Part shown: one piece after another, positions 1 through 8,013 of the stretch
How positions within the stretch are numbered: position 1 is the first letter of the stretch
How the letters are laid out: every line of letters begins with the position of its first letter
From: JBFWRI01 sp050248995
GTDB taxonomy: Bacteria; Pseudomonadota; Alphaproteobacteria; JAIXQD01
Assembly (NCBI GenBank): GCA_050248995.1
Contig: JBFWRI010000002.1
Coordinates: forward strand, 1-64,000
Direction of reading: 5' to 3'
DNA length: 64,000 nucleotides
Program-made: the position numbers and the translations under genes
Notes under the pieces: generated by a model
Database searches by the model: none
The model's input: the letters and a program-made list of their open reading frames with translations, nothing else
Told to the model about the DNA's origin: nothing

Positions 1-326
1 CGATCTCGGATGTATGGCCACAAGTGACGGGGATCTTGTTCGGCCTGTTTCCGTCCGGCGATACTGAACGGTTGGCACGGATATCCCGCAGTGATGATAT
101 CCACGCATCCACGCCACGGTCGGCTGTCGAAGGTTCTAACGTCAGACCAGACAGGCGCGGCATCCAGTGTTTTGTCTTCCATGCGCGCCGCAAGGATGCT
201 GGCCGCATAGGCTTCCCCCTCAACATAACAAACGGTCCGGCTGCCAGGGATTGCGAGTTTAAGCCCAAGCTCAAGTCCGCCAGCTCCCGTGCAAAGGGAC
301 AGCACTGTGGGGGAATGACAATCCAC
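1..326 (-). CDS. DNA (cytosine-5) methyltransferase, 3' end outside the window
   Basis: This open frame runs to the left edge and has no ATG, so the start is inferred as the GTG at 324-326, just after the terminase small-subunit stop at 340. The translated N-terminus carries motif I of C5 methyltransferases (LSLCTGAGGLELGL, the S-adenosylmethionine loop). It also carries motif IV with the catalytic cysteine (GYPCQPFSIAGRKQ). Family knowledge says such enzymes methylate C5 of cytosine, and phage copies often protect against host restriction. About 108 codons are visible; the target-recognition region lies beyond the edge. The position next to a terminase gene fits a phage methylase. ATT at 330-332 is an alternative start. 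Confidence 0.85.
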   Translation of the reverse strand, partial: MDCHSPTVLSLCTGAGGLELGLKLAIPGSRTVCYVEGEAYAASILAARMEDKTLDAAPVWSDVRTFDSRPWRGCVDIITAGYPCQPFSIAGRKQAEQDPRHLWPYIRD

Positions 327-339
327 ACAAATAGATCCG

Positions 340-864
340 TTAAATGATGGGTTTCGTTAATTCGTCAAGAACGCGGATAAGCTCATCCGACAGCATTTGA
401 TGCACTTTGCGCCGATCCGTTTCTGCCGCGATAACGGCATCCAGACGGTCGGGAATTGAAAGCAAATTATCGCGGACGATTCTGCCACGGCGATATGCCG
501 CGCTTTTGACCTCATCAACGTCAACGAATTTTCCAGCCTCGACCTTGGCCTTGATCTCCAGCAGCTTCACTTTTTCAGTTTCGCTTTTGATTCTGGTCTT
601 AAGCAAAAGCGTTGGCAGCTCTGCCGTTGTGATGGTGCGCTGCACAGGTGGTGTAAATTCTGTCGGGCTTTGCGGCTGATCGCTTTGGGCGCGCCGTTGC
701 GGCCTGGCGGGTTCGCGCCGCGCTTCCAAAATCGCGTCAGCCATATCGGGATCAATCAATCCATTCTTTAAAGGCAGAACGCCTTTGCGGACGAGTTCAC
801 CGATATACTGTTTCGAGACACCGCGACGAACGGCATAATCCTTTTGCGTCAATAATTTGGACAT
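340..864 (-). CDS. Phage terminase small subunit, Nu1-like
   Basis: This 174-residue protein begins with a MerR-like winged-helix segment (MSKLLTQKDYAVRRGVSKQYIGELVRKG). A proline/arginine linker follows at about residues 50-75, then a long charged helical region. That layout matches Nu1/DUF1441-type small terminase subunits, which recognise the packaging site and recruit the large ATPase subunit. No Walker motif is present, so it is not the large subunit. The gene points left and the large subunit would lie outside the window. A cluster of GGTCAAGTA repeats starts right at its start codon. The remaining doubt is that a MerR-like excisionase or regulator could share this N-terminus. Confidence 0.7.
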   Translation of the reverse strand: MSKLLTQKDYAVRRGVSKQYIGELVRKGVLPLKNGLIDPDMADAILEARREPARPQRRAQSDQPQSPTEFTPPVQRTITTAELPTLLLKTRIKSETEKVKLLEIKAKVEAGKFVDVDEVKSAAYRRGRIVRDNLLSIPDRLDAVIAAETDRRKVHQMLSDELIRVLDELTKPII

Positions 865-969
865 GGCTGGTCAAGTAATCCTGCTCTACTTGACCCAAAA
901 CTCAGGGGCCAATTTGTCTAGTGTTTTCAAATTGTTACCGGTCAAGTCATCAACAGGCTGGTCAAGTAA
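865..969. repeat. GGTCAAGTA repeat cluster upstream of the terminase gene
   Basis: GGTCAAGTA occurs at 869-877, inverted at 887-895, as GGTCAAGT at 940-947 and again at 960-968. A 14-bp direct repeat GGCTGGTCAAGTAA lies at 865-878 and 956-969. The cluster abuts the start codon of the small-terminase gene. It could be an operator bound by that protein's winged helix, or the packaging (cos/pac) recognition site. The repeats are seen directly; both roles are inference. Confidence 0.65.
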
Positions 970-1230
970 GTTTTTCTGTCAAACGCTAGAAAAGTCCCGC
1001 AAGTTGCCCGCCCTCAGAGGAATGTGGCTGACAGGACCCGCTGATCATCGAGAGTGATCGGAACGGATCGCGGATGAATATTTTTTCTGATCGCCAGCTG
1101 GACGAAGGATGAATCGTGAACGCATCTTTCCTGAGCGTAGAGAAAGAATGCCCTATTTTTTTAAAAAGTGTTTCACCAAATATGTTGAAACGTTGTTGAA
1201 ACATTTTTTTCATTTTAAATGAACCTTTTA
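970..1230. other. Non-coding stretch with GAAAC-type motifs
   Basis: I see no convincing gene here. A TTG-initiated frame on the minus strand (986-1234) has no recognisable features. The part at about 1160-1205 is A/T-rich and repeats the motif family found at 3161-3292: GTGTTTC at 1168-1174, then two TTGAAAC steps. This suggests that the same factor binds both places. Confidence 0.4.
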
Positions 1231-1668
1231 TCAATAGAGATACGTTCTGATCTTTTCGCCATCAGGGTCTTTTGCATTCAATTTTGCTACGATCCACATC
1301 ATTCCGTGGCTATAGTTGCGCCACAGAGTCGTGCGGGATGACTGATAACGATGCTCCAGCACCTTCCACGGCACACCGTTGGCGCGTTCCCAGATGATCT
1401 TGCGCTCGACAATGGGCGGCCACAGCAACCATTCCATGACGTATTCCATCTTTGATATCTGGCGTGGCGTATATCGCAGGCGGCGCTCTTCCGGTTCCTG
1501 GTTGGCAGACAGGATCCATTCATCGCTGACGGATTCAGGCCAGACGGAAAAGTATCCCTGCACCCTGACAGGAGGAAGGGACCGCATCACCTTTGCAGCT
1601 TCTTCTAGATGTACCTCTACCAGGGCGTTGTCCCAATATGGTGCGTAAGGTAAGTTGTCGATCATCAT
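1231..1668 (-). CDS. DUF6362-like small phage protein
   Basis: This is a 145-residue protein if translation starts at the ATG at 1666-1668, which overlaps the stop of the upstream gene as ATGA. GGAGATGGG lies just upstream as a ribosome-binding site. The C-terminal half resembles the DUF6362 family: a tryptophan-rich helix (EWLLWPPIVERKIIWERA), then PWKVLEHRYQSSRTTLWRNY, which reads as a helix-turn-helix. The family is common near phage replication and packaging genes and may act as a DNA-binding regulator, but its function is not established. It belongs to the leftward operon feeding into the terminase genes. Confidence 0.6.
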   Translation of the reverse strand: MMIDNLPYAPYWDNALVEVHLEEAAKVMRSLPPVRVQGYFSVWPESVSDEWILSANQEPEERRLRYTPRQISKMEYVMEWLLWPPIVERKIIWERANGVPWKVLEHRYQSSRTTLWRNYSHGMMWIVAKLNAKDPDGEKIRTYLY

Positions 1669-2015
1669 AGTCCCATCTCCCCGTAAAGTTTCTCCCCGAT
1701 GCATTTGACCAATTCCTTTTCCGGCCAGGTCAGGCGTTTGTCTGATGGCCTGACCATCAGCACGGTTTGTTCCCGCCACGTTGTGCGTGCCAAGGTTTCC
1801 AGCGGATCATCACTGGACGGCATCAGAGAGCCGTAAAGCTTCTCGGCCAGATCGATGATGGTCAGCTTGTCGTCATGGCTTAGGCGTCGCTCAGACACTA
1901 AAACCATAAGCGTGGCTTGTTTTCGCCATGCCGCACGACGCATGAGGAAGATTTCCTCTTCGTTGCGGGGCGTATGCGGTGCGCGGGAAAGCGATGATCT
2001 GTATCCTTGATGCAT
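1665..2015 (-). CDS. Small phage protein with an internal duplication
   Basis: I do not recognise this 116-residue protein. Its frame is open further upstream, but that part lies inside the RuvC-like gene. I therefore place the start at the ATG at 2013-2015, one base after the resolvase stop. The C-terminal two thirds are two copies of a unit of about 45 residues: AAWRKQATLMVLVSERRL...LAEKLYG, then TTWREQTVLMVRPSDKRL...GEKLYG. The unit is probably helical and contains no catalytic signature. It sits between the resolvase and DUF6362 genes in one tightly packed leftward operon. Confidence 0.6.
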   Translation of the reverse strand: MHQGYRSSLSRAPHTPRNEEEIFLMRRAAWRKQATLMVLVSERRLSHDDKLTIIDLAEKLYGSLMPSSDDPLETLARTTWREQTVLMVRPSDKRLTWPEKELVKCIGEKLYGEMGL

Positions 2016-2016
2016 G

Positions 2017-2496
2017 CTATTCCCCGATCTTCTTGTCGATGGCGTAACGAAGAAGCGCAAGAGCGTCCGCCTCGTTATCATCCATTGGTGAAAAACCCAG
2101 ATCGATAACGGCCCGCACCACATCTTCTTTTGGAGCATTGCCCCTGCCAGTGACATGCTGTTTGATGGTGCCAACAGGAACACCCTGATAAGGGATGTCC
2201 TTTTCTTCCGCCCAGGCCGTGAGCTGTCCCAGAAATCCGCCGTAGATATGGGCTGCTGTCGTTCCCACATGACGCCGGACCTCTTCAAACACGATCACGT
2301 CGATGCCTTCCGCCGTGCCATGCAGGGTTTGAAGCCAATTCCTGAAACGCAGCATCACCATGCCGCCGCCAGAAAACCGATCAGGCTTGAACCGTTCTAT
2401 GCCGGAATAAATTTGTCCGTCACGTCGCCTCAATGCCCAGCCCATATTCTGACCGAGGTCGATTGCTAATATCTGCGATGTTAAAGTCCCGTTCAT
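2017..2496 (-). CDS. RuvC-like Holliday junction resolvase, phage type
   Basis: This 159-residue protein has the RNase H-fold pattern of RuvC. It opens with ILAIDLGQNMGWAL, which carries the first catalytic aspartate, followed by an acidic strand IDVIVFEEVRRH. Lysine-containing GTIKQHVTGRGNAPKEDV comes next, and the terminal DDNEADALALLRYA supplies the last acidic pair. The family cuts four-way junctions. Phage versions resolve replication or recombination intermediates before packaging. A clear AAAGGAGC site precedes the start. The gene lies between small unknown genes in the leftward replication operon. Its closeness to the bacterial ruvC length and its phage neighbours favour a viral resolvase rather than the housekeeping gene. 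Confidence 0.8.
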   Translation of the reverse strand: MNGTLTSQILAIDLGQNMGWALRRRDGQIYSGIERFKPDRFSGGGMVMLRFRNWLQTLHGTAEGIDVIVFEEVRRHVGTTAAHIYGGFLGQLTAWAEEKDIPYQGVPVGTIKQHVTGRGNAPKEDVVRAVIDLGFSPMDDNEADALALLRYAIDKKIGE

Positions 2497-2517
2497 GGAA
2501 GCTCCTTTCAGTGGGGG

Positions 2518-3102
2518 TTAAAACGGAATGTCGTCGCCCTTTGACCAGTCGAAGGGTTTGTCTGGTGGATTGATTTTTCCGTGAATGGCGGTGATTTCAG
2601 CGCCGGGAAATGTTCGCTTGATATTGGCGACTAGCATTCCAGCGTGTTCGATCAGGTGTGATATTTCGGAAAGCGTCCACGTTTCGCATTCAGGGGTAGC
2701 GACAAGATGTGCTTCTTCCGATGTCCGCACGACAGCGACAATCCTGCCGGATCCTGGAAGTTTGACTTCCCAAACTTCGGCTGAAAGCGGTTTCTGCCCA
2801 GCCATGTCAGCGGCTTTGTCTAGGGCTTGCCACGCCCTTTTCATGCCATCAGCCTGAACGCTGATCAGATCGCTTTGTCCTGACTCGATAGCTGCATTGA
2901 ATTTTTCAGATTGTGCGTCAAATTTTGATCGCAGCTGGTCATCAACAATAAGACGCAGGCGGCCAATCCCCCATTTGCGTTCCATCTGCGTGGCGATATA
3001 ATCCACGCCATCGATAAAGGACTTCTGCAAATGATGGGTCGGCGCAAAAACCGTCCGTGACATTTCTAATTGCTGTTGTGTCGGAGGGATGCGGCGTTTC
3101 AT
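2518..3102 (-). CDS. Phage protein of unknown function
   Basis: I do not recognise this protein of about 194 residues. AGGAGG five bases before the ATG at 3100-3102 fixes the start there rather than at an upstream GTG. The sequence is mixed alpha/beta with no signal peptide or membrane span. A central segment (EVWEVKLPGSGRIVAVVRTSEEAH) looks like a beta-hairpin, and the end (DKPFDWSKGDDIPF) is acidic. Short acidic-aromatic tails ending in DDIPF are typical of single-stranded-DNA-binding proteins, which use them to contact partners. The gene also lies beside a primase-helicase and a resolvase. That makes a replication accessory role plausible but unproven. Confidence 0.6.
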   Translation of the reverse strand: MKRRIPPTQQQLEMSRTVFAPTHHLQKSFIDGVDYIATQMERKWGIGRLRLIVDDQLRSKFDAQSEKFNAAIESGQSDLISVQADGMKRAWQALDKAADMAGQKPLSAEVWEVKLPGSGRIVAVVRTSEEAHLVATPECETWTLSEISHLIEHAGMLVANIKRTFPGAEITAIHGKINPPDKPFDWSKGDDIPF

Positions 3103-3160
3103 ACGCACCTCCTGACCCCAAAGGGGGAGGTGACGTGTTCCGCGTCAACCGTCCCCTTTA

Positions 3161-3292
3161 GGGGGAAACATTTGAAACACGGAAACACAATTAAAAAACA
3201 ATGCCTTAACCACTCTGTGTTTCGGGGTGAAACTGAAACATAGAAACACTGAATAAAATCAAAGTGTTTCTGTATGTTTCTGCATGAAACAC
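3161..3292. repeat. GAAACA(C) iteron-like cluster
   Basis: Six exact GAAACAC heptamers lie at 3174-3180, 3182-3188, 3217-3223 (reverse), 3243-3249, 3264-3270 (reverse) and 3286-3292. GAAACA or TGTTTC cores lie at 3165-3170, 3235-3240 and 3275-3280. The cluster fills the gap between the primase-helicase gene and the next gene downstream. It could be an origin or an operator. Confidence 0.7.
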
Positions 3293-3297
3293 GACCA

Positions 3298-5529
3298 TCA
3301 AAAATCATAGTCTTCCTCCATTGGTTCTGTGTCTGGAAAGTCTGGTGGCTGGGATGCCAAATCCGATGGGCTGGCAAGGCGCGATATGCGTTTGATGACG
3401 ACAGGACGTACCGTGCTATCGATGACAAAACTGATAGCCTCCGTGCCTGTGACGATGGTTTTATTTGCGCGGCACGCCATCTCGATCATGGTACGGAGGG
3501 TTTTGCTGGCCCGTTGGTGACCTTTTGCATCCGTCTGGCGGAATTGGATAAAATAATCGGCGCCACCCCAGGCAAGACGTATGGCCGCTGCATTTAGCGA
3601 TAGGCTATCTTCCTTCACCTGAGCAGCCAGCGACGCGATAATTGTATGATGGGTATCATCCTGGTCCGGTGCGCTACGGATCAGATTGTCTTCCAGCATC
3701 ACGCGCTCCAGTGTGCCGACTTCCTCCCCATTGGCGATGACGACACTGATGCGTTTGAACCATTTTGCATCCGGCGATACGAGGGAGAGATTGGCTTTGG
3801 CATCATCCAAGCGAACATAAAGATGGCGGTCATTCGCAGGGATCCCATAACGCTCGGAATCTTTCTTGCTCATGCCGTATAGCGTTTCCATGATCCTGGC
3901 TACGCCATTTAAAGAACTAGCACCGCGCGCCGTGTTCATATCCCCGGCATAACCTTCCGATGATCCCTTTGGCGGCTTGGCTGTATGGTGGATCAGCAGA
4001 ACAGAGCAGCCAGCACGGCGGGCGATATCGCGGAACATCTGCGATACGAGCTTGATCTGCTGATTGCTGTTTTCTTCCAGCTCATGGGTTTCAACGAAGG
4101 GATCAGCGACAAAGACGGAAATACCGTTCTTTTTTATATGCTCTATGCAGGCATCGACGTCTGGCGTACGAATAATCGTTCCGTCCGGCATCATTTTCGC
4201 CACTAACAATGGTCGATCTGCGCCACTATTAAGAGCAAGCCGTCCCTTAATTTCAGAAAAATCTATCTTGTGATGTTGTAGGACGGCAGCAAGGCGACGT
4301 TTCAGTTCATCGCTTTCATCTTCATTATTGTAAATCCAGACTTTGCCCGTGCGGTGAACAGCCTGTCCGGTGATTTCCTTGCCTGTGATGATTGCCACGG
4401 CCTGCGCGATACAAAGCGTGGATTTCCCGACACCTGGCGGTGCAATTAAAACGCTTAGATAATCGATCAGAAGGCTTGTGCCTAAAATCCATTGCCGTTT
4501 CGGAATCATGGCGACTGGCAAGTCATCCAGAAACGTTGCTATTAATGGCGTATTTTCCCATCCGTCCGGCACAGTATTCATCGGATCAGGAATGGCCCAC
4601 TTCTCCCGCGCACCTCTAATCATGGTTTGTAATTCACGATAGGTTTGCTGAACGGCGTAATGTGGTAGCGTCAGGGCCGATGAAAAAAGGAGGATTTCAG
4701 TATCGGACAGGCCAGCCCTGACCCAATGGGCTGTCAGACGCAGTACATTTTTATGCCAGCCGCCAGGAGAATGCAGATCGCGCAGACAATCTTCAACCCG
4801 CACACCCGCAGCATCCGGCAAATTTAGAGTCGGTGATATTTTCTGGCTGGGTGTTTCGGGCAATCTTTGTTCGAAAACGATGGGGAAAACATGGGCGAAC
4901 GCCTCAAAGGCGAAAGGATATTGATGGACCTGTTCAAGTGACGTTTTTTCCGCGATGCGGCCTGGCTTTTTGGGATAAGCGATGGATCCAGCAAGGCGCA
5001 TGACCCTTGATGGGTTATAAATTGTAACATCGCCATTCAGGATCGCTGTGATCGCCTTAATCTGAGAGATCGATTTTGAAAAATCTGTTACCGCTTCATC
5101 AAGTTTCCACCATAGCTGCTGCCGCAAATTGGGAACGTGACCTGTCGTAACAATAAGCGTGGGTTTTATATTCTTAATTTTTTCGATTGCCGCCTCGGCA
5201 ACGCCCTCATCATCAAGATCAACATATAAGGCAGGCAACAACAGGGCATCTGCATCATTTGACCTGACACCTTTCTTTGTGTCCGGTTTGCGAACCGCAG
5301 CGCCGATATACACATTCTGGCCGTGAAAACTATTAATAAGAAAAGCACGGTCGACAAGCTCATCAAGCTCCGTGATATCAAACATTTCGCAATGGCGGAC
5401 ATCCCGATCCTCGCCACGCGGTCCCGTCCAGGCAAGTTCAATAAGACCGTCCTTGGTACAATCGCCGAAAAGGTGCTGAACGTGAGCCAGCATCTGTTCT
5501 TTATTTGGTTTCAAATCATCACTTTTCAT
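3298..5529 (-). CDS. Phage primase-helicase fusion (RepB-like primase plus RecA-fold ATPase)
   Basis: This 743-residue protein combines two modules. Residues 1-230 resemble the archaeo-eukaryotic-type primase of the RepB family: an acidic pair in ALYVDLDDEG, a LIVTTGHVPNLRQQLWWKLD strand-helix, and NPSRVMRLAGSIAYPKK. From about residue 350 a RepA/AAA_25 ATPase begins, with Walker A APPGVGKST near residue 365. It continues with a Walker B-like ISVFVADPFVE and the LLIHHTAKP motif typical of RepA-like helicases. Such proteins prime and unwind DNA at phage or plasmid origins. The iteron-like cluster directly downstream and the nuclease and resolvase genes nearby support a replication role. Confidence 0.75.
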   Translation of the reverse strand: MKSDDLKPNKEQMLAHVQHLFGDCTKDGLIELAWTGPRGEDRDVRHCEMFDITELDELVDRAFLINSFHGQNVYIGAAVRKPDTKKGVRSNDADALLLPALYVDLDDEGVAEAAIEKIKNIKPTLIVTTGHVPNLRQQLWWKLDEAVTDFSKSISQIKAITAILNGDVTIYNPSRVMRLAGSIAYPKKPGRIAEKTSLEQVHQYPFAFEAFAHVFPIVFEQRLPETPSQKISPTLNLPDAAGVRVEDCLRDLHSPGGWHKNVLRLTAHWVRAGLSDTEILLFSSALTLPHYAVQQTYRELQTMIRGAREKWAIPDPMNTVPDGWENTPLIATFLDDLPVAMIPKRQWILGTSLLIDYLSVLIAPPGVGKSTLCIAQAVAIITGKEITGQAVHRTGKVWIYNNEDESDELKRRLAAVLQHHKIDFSEIKGRLALNSGADRPLLVAKMMPDGTIIRTPDVDACIEHIKKNGISVFVADPFVETHELEENSNQQIKLVSQMFRDIARRAGCSVLLIHHTAKPPKGSSEGYAGDMNTARGASSLNGVARIMETLYGMSKKDSERYGIPANDRHLYVRLDDAKANLSLVSPDAKWFKRISVVIANGEEVGTLERVMLEDNLIRSAPDQDDTHHTIIASLAAQVKEDSLSLNAAAIRLAWGGADYFIQFRQTDAKGHQRASKTLRTMIEMACRANKTIVTGTEAISFVIDSTVRPVVIKRISRLASPSDLASQPPDFPDTEPMEEDYDF

Positions 5530-5602
5530 TATTGATTACTGCGATTGTGGTTGAAGGGAGGGAGGAGCCGCCCGTAATGGACGGCTCCTTTGTTGGCAGG
5601 GG

Positions 5603-6238
5603 TTAGAAAACCGGCTTGGACAAGTTGCCAGTGTCCGGTGCCGATGAAGGCTGCGGAGGTTGGACGATGCTGGCTGCCGGCTGGTAGGATTGTTGGGGCT
5701 GGGGCGCAGTGTTCGGAGCTTTGCTTTCACCGTCATCAAGCGCGGCGGGCCTGTCGATCCAGTCAACGATTACAAAATTAGGGACGTTTGTGCGGCCCTT
5801 GCCGATTTGGATGTTGGTGGCATCAATGAATTCAACGACAGGCACCTGACCGCGATGGTTGGGAAGTTGCTCTTCGTACAAGGCGTAAAGTTTTTTAAGC
5901 CCTTCTGATGCACCTGTTGCCGTGGTGGCAAACTCCCGCAAACGATCCGGCCCGAATTCCTGTGGAAGCAGAATGTTGAAGCCAAAACCGCGTTTCCATT
6001 CGCGCCCGTCCTGCGGCTTTACAGCTGGCGTTTGCAGATTGGGATCCCATACCCATTCCGGCGGCGAATTTTCAGCAAAAATGCCCCAGCCTGTGCGGAT
6101 ATTGGCAAGGTCGAACACGCAGCGCGGAAGCTTGAAGCTCTTTGTGCCTTGTTCGGTGGAAAGCGCCCAGCTGCTCGTTCCCGCCATATAGCGGATATGA
6201 GGAACGGCGGCGCCGCCGTTATAAAGATTAAGTGGCAT
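5603..6238 (-). CDS. Phage protein, possibly single-stranded-DNA-binding
   Basis: I do not firmly recognise this 211-residue protein. The first 150 residues form a compact domain (LSTEQGTKSFKLPRCVFDLANIRTGWGIF...). The last 45 are a disordered Q/P/S-rich tail (APQPQQSYQPAAS) ending in NLSKPVF. A folded domain followed by a flexible tail and a short hydrophobic tip is the build of phage single-stranded-DNA-binding proteins. The gene lies between a primase-helicase and a PD-(D/E)XK nuclease, where recombination and replication partners usually sit. No catalytic motif is visible, so the assignment stays an inference. Confidence 0.55.
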   Translation of the reverse strand: MPLNLYNGGAAVPHIRYMAGTSSWALSTEQGTKSFKLPRCVFDLANIRTGWGIFAENSPPEWVWDPNLQTPAVKPQDGREWKRGFGFNILLPQEFGPDRLREFATTATGASEGLKKLYALYEEQLPNHRGQVPVVEFIDATNIQIGKGRTNVPNFVIVDWIDRPAALDDGESKAPNTAPQPQQSYQPAASIVQPPQPSSAPDTGNLSKPVF

Positions 6239-6264
6239 GGTAGTCTCTCCTTTGGTTGGTGGGT

Positions 6265-7074
6265 TTAAAATCCATAGACATCCTTGGCGTACGCCCTGGT
6301 GAGCGTTCCCCAGCGGAAGTTCGAATAATCCGGCGCGTAACGGGCTGCGATTTCCCGCCAGTCGGATGATTGCGACAGCATTCGCATCACGATGTGTGCG
6401 ATCTGTGTTGCTGTATGGATTTGTGCGGCAGCAGCTTCGGCGGAGAGTTCCAAAACCTTGTGATCGGATTTGGTGACGTAACAGAAGCGTTGCGCCCTGT
6501 TACCGCTGGCCTTCCAGTAGATTGCGGCCTGGAGCTGATGCTCCTGCGACATATCTTCCGGCATGCGTGATGTGGTTTTCAGATCAACGTCCAGGCCGTG
6601 ACCATCAAAGGCGAAATCTTTATAGCCGATGACGGGAACCGGAATGCCTTCGAGCATGATTTCTATTCTGTGTTGGCGTTCGTTATTTTCAGGACGTGTG
6701 GGGGTTCCATAGGGCCGCAAGGCGGTAAGTGCATTGCGAACAAAGCCATCGAATGCCTTTTTGCGACCTTCAGCTTCACGCCCGACAATTTCTTCGATCT
6801 TGGCTTCGCGGTCTTCTGGATCGTATCCGCCCAGCGCCGTCTTATGACGGTATGCCTTGGCTGCCAGATCGATACATTCTTCTATGGATGCGGTGGGATT
6901 AAAGAGGCCGTGGGATACTGCATCTTCTGCTGCCTGCCCAGCGAACATGGCAATGTTGCCAGGGTCTTTGATTTTTGCCAGGTAGCTGATGATCCAATAT
7001 GATTGAGAACTTCTGAAAGCGTTGAGGCTGGACGCTGATAGGTGAGCGATGCCATGTTGTTCGAAAGGATTCAT
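6265..7074 (-). CDS. PD-(D/E)XK nuclease, RecB/Cas4-like
   Basis: This 269-residue protein has the PDDEXK_1 arrangement. Near the N-terminus LSASSLNAFRSSQSYW is the usual opening, and GQAAEDAVSHGLF carries the conserved G-x-x-x-E. Later VIGYKDFAFDGHGLDVDLKTTS contains the D...DxK catalytic core, and QLQAAIYW is the Q-helix of the RecB family. These nucleases usually digest or trim DNA ends, and phage forms work with annealing proteins in recombination. There are no four conserved cysteines, so an iron-sulphur cluster of the Cas4 type is unlikely. This is the first gene of the leftward operon and is preceded by a hairpin and a 54-bp repeat. Confidence 0.8.
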   Translation of the reverse strand: MNPFEQHGIAHLSASSLNAFRSSQSYWIISYLAKIKDPGNIAMFAGQAAEDAVSHGLFNPTASIEECIDLAAKAYRHKTALGGYDPEDREAKIEEIVGREAEGRKKAFDGFVRNALTALRPYGTPTRPENNERQHRIEIMLEGIPVPVIGYKDFAFDGHGLDVDLKTTSRMPEDMSQEHQLQAAIYWKASGNRAQRFCYVTKSDHKVLELSAEAAAAQIHTATQIAHIVMRMLSQSSDWREIAARYAPDYSNFRWGTLTRAYAKDVYGF

Positions 7075-7078
7075 GTTT

Positions 7079-7111
7079 CTGTCCGTGTGTTTGTGAAATC
7101 AACACGGACAG
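7079..7111 (-). promoter_or_regulatory. Perfect 10-bp inverted repeat just upstream of the nuclease start
   Basis: CTGTCCGTGT (7079-7088) and ACACGGACAG (7102-7111) form a perfect inverted repeat. It ends four bases before the nuclease ATG. No Shine-Dalgarno sequence lies between it and the start, so an RNA hairpin could control translation, or the repeat could be a protein operator. Confidence 0.6.
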
Positions 7112-7123
7112 CATGGATCGTTT

Positions 7124-7178
7124 AGGGTGGGGACGGCTTGGGGACGGCTAGGAGATCGGCAGGAGACGAGTCGGGGAC
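7124..7178 (-). repeat. 54-bp control repeat, left copy
   Basis: Read on the minus strand, this copy aligns without gaps to 8553-8607, with about 44 of 54 positions identical by eye. It includes repeated CCGTCCCCA units and a shared GATCTCCT core. It lies after the stop of 7180-7938 and before the nuclease operon. Confidence 0.7.
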
Positions 7179-7179
7179 G

Positions 7180-7938
7180 CTATTCCGAATCTTTCCGATC
7201 AATCACAACACCGGCGATAAAATCTTCGTGCAGCCTATAGAGGCCACGCGCATCTGAAATAATCAGCTCACGCCAATATGGCTGCCGTTTAAAAATATCT
7301 TTCAGGGTAAAAGTTTCGGACCCTGCATCCTGCAACAGCCGTTTGCCGTTTTGCCAGGGATCACCTTCTATCGCTGAGTAATAAAGCCTTTTAACGATTG
7401 ATGATTGAATGACGCCGAACGAATAATCACGTTCCTTAAATATAACGTGGCGGAAATCAGGGGCGCATTTTGCCTTGATGGGCCGTTGCGGCCCCATCGC
7501 TTTACCAATGATCTCAACAGTGCATTCACCATCTGCCCGCAGGCCGAGATGTTCCTCCAGCTGTTCCTTGCCCTGTGCCAAGATGACAAGATCGTCGTAT
7601 GAAACCTCCACGTCGACCGCGCCAGGTTTCAGGCAAATGGCCTGATTGACATCCATACCGGGAAACTCCCGAATAAAAGCTGTCCCCTTGTGCAAAATCT
7701 TTCGATAGTCAGCAACATGGATTGGGGTGTAACCTTCCCAGTGAATTTCAGTCCGCTTTAAAACAACCTGATTGCGAACCTGGCTCTCTTCTATTTTGAA
7801 AACACTGATGGGAGGGATCCAAGCATGAACAGCCAGCGTGCCGTTCAGGATGCAATTATCAAGACCAGTTTTGGAAATTCCACAGCCCTGAATAATTTCC
7901 GAAAAATTGTAATATGTACGTTGCTTGTGTCCCCACAT
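7180..7938 (-). CDS. Phage protein of unknown function, possible regulator
   Basis: I do not recognise this 252-residue protein. The N-terminus (YYNFSEIIQGCGISKTGLDNCILNGTL) reads like a helix-turn-helix that chooses between alternatives, as in excisionase or regulator folds. A middle section contains VSYDDLVILAQGKEQLEEHLG. The end (RQPYWRELIISDARGLYRLHEDF) could form a second winged helix. It is divergent from the UmuD-like gene, with only 75 bp between them, and both genes are followed by copies of the same 54-bp repeat. That is the geometry of a lysogeny switch, so a transcriptional regulator is a fair guess, but there is no family match to prove it. Confidence 0.55.
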   Translation of the reverse strand: MWGHKQRTYYNFSEIIQGCGISKTGLDNCILNGTLAVHAWIPPISVFKIEESQVRNQVVLKRTEIHWEGYTPIHVADYRKILHKGTAFIREFPGMDVNQAICLKPGAVDVEVSYDDLVILAQGKEQLEEHLGLRADGECTVEIIGKAMGPQRPIKAKCAPDFRHVIFKERDYSFGVIQSSIVKRLYYSAIEGDPWQNGKRLLQDAGSETFTLKDIFKRQPYWRELIISDARGLYRLHEDFIAGVVIDRKDSE

Positions 7939-8013
7939 CTCCGGTTTCTCCCTTCCGCGATAAAAAAGCCTTTCATTATTTTATTAGTATTGAGAATTTA
8001 GAATGTTCGCTAT

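Noticed and set aside
986..1234. An 82-codon frame on the minus strand upstream of the terminase gene
   Set aside because: TTG start, no ribosome-binding site, no recognisable residues; the region carries repeats instead.
3161..3292. A CRISPR array suggested by repeated GAAACAC
   Set aside because: Heptamers in both orientations with irregular spacing do not fit CRISPR repeats; iterons or operators fit better.
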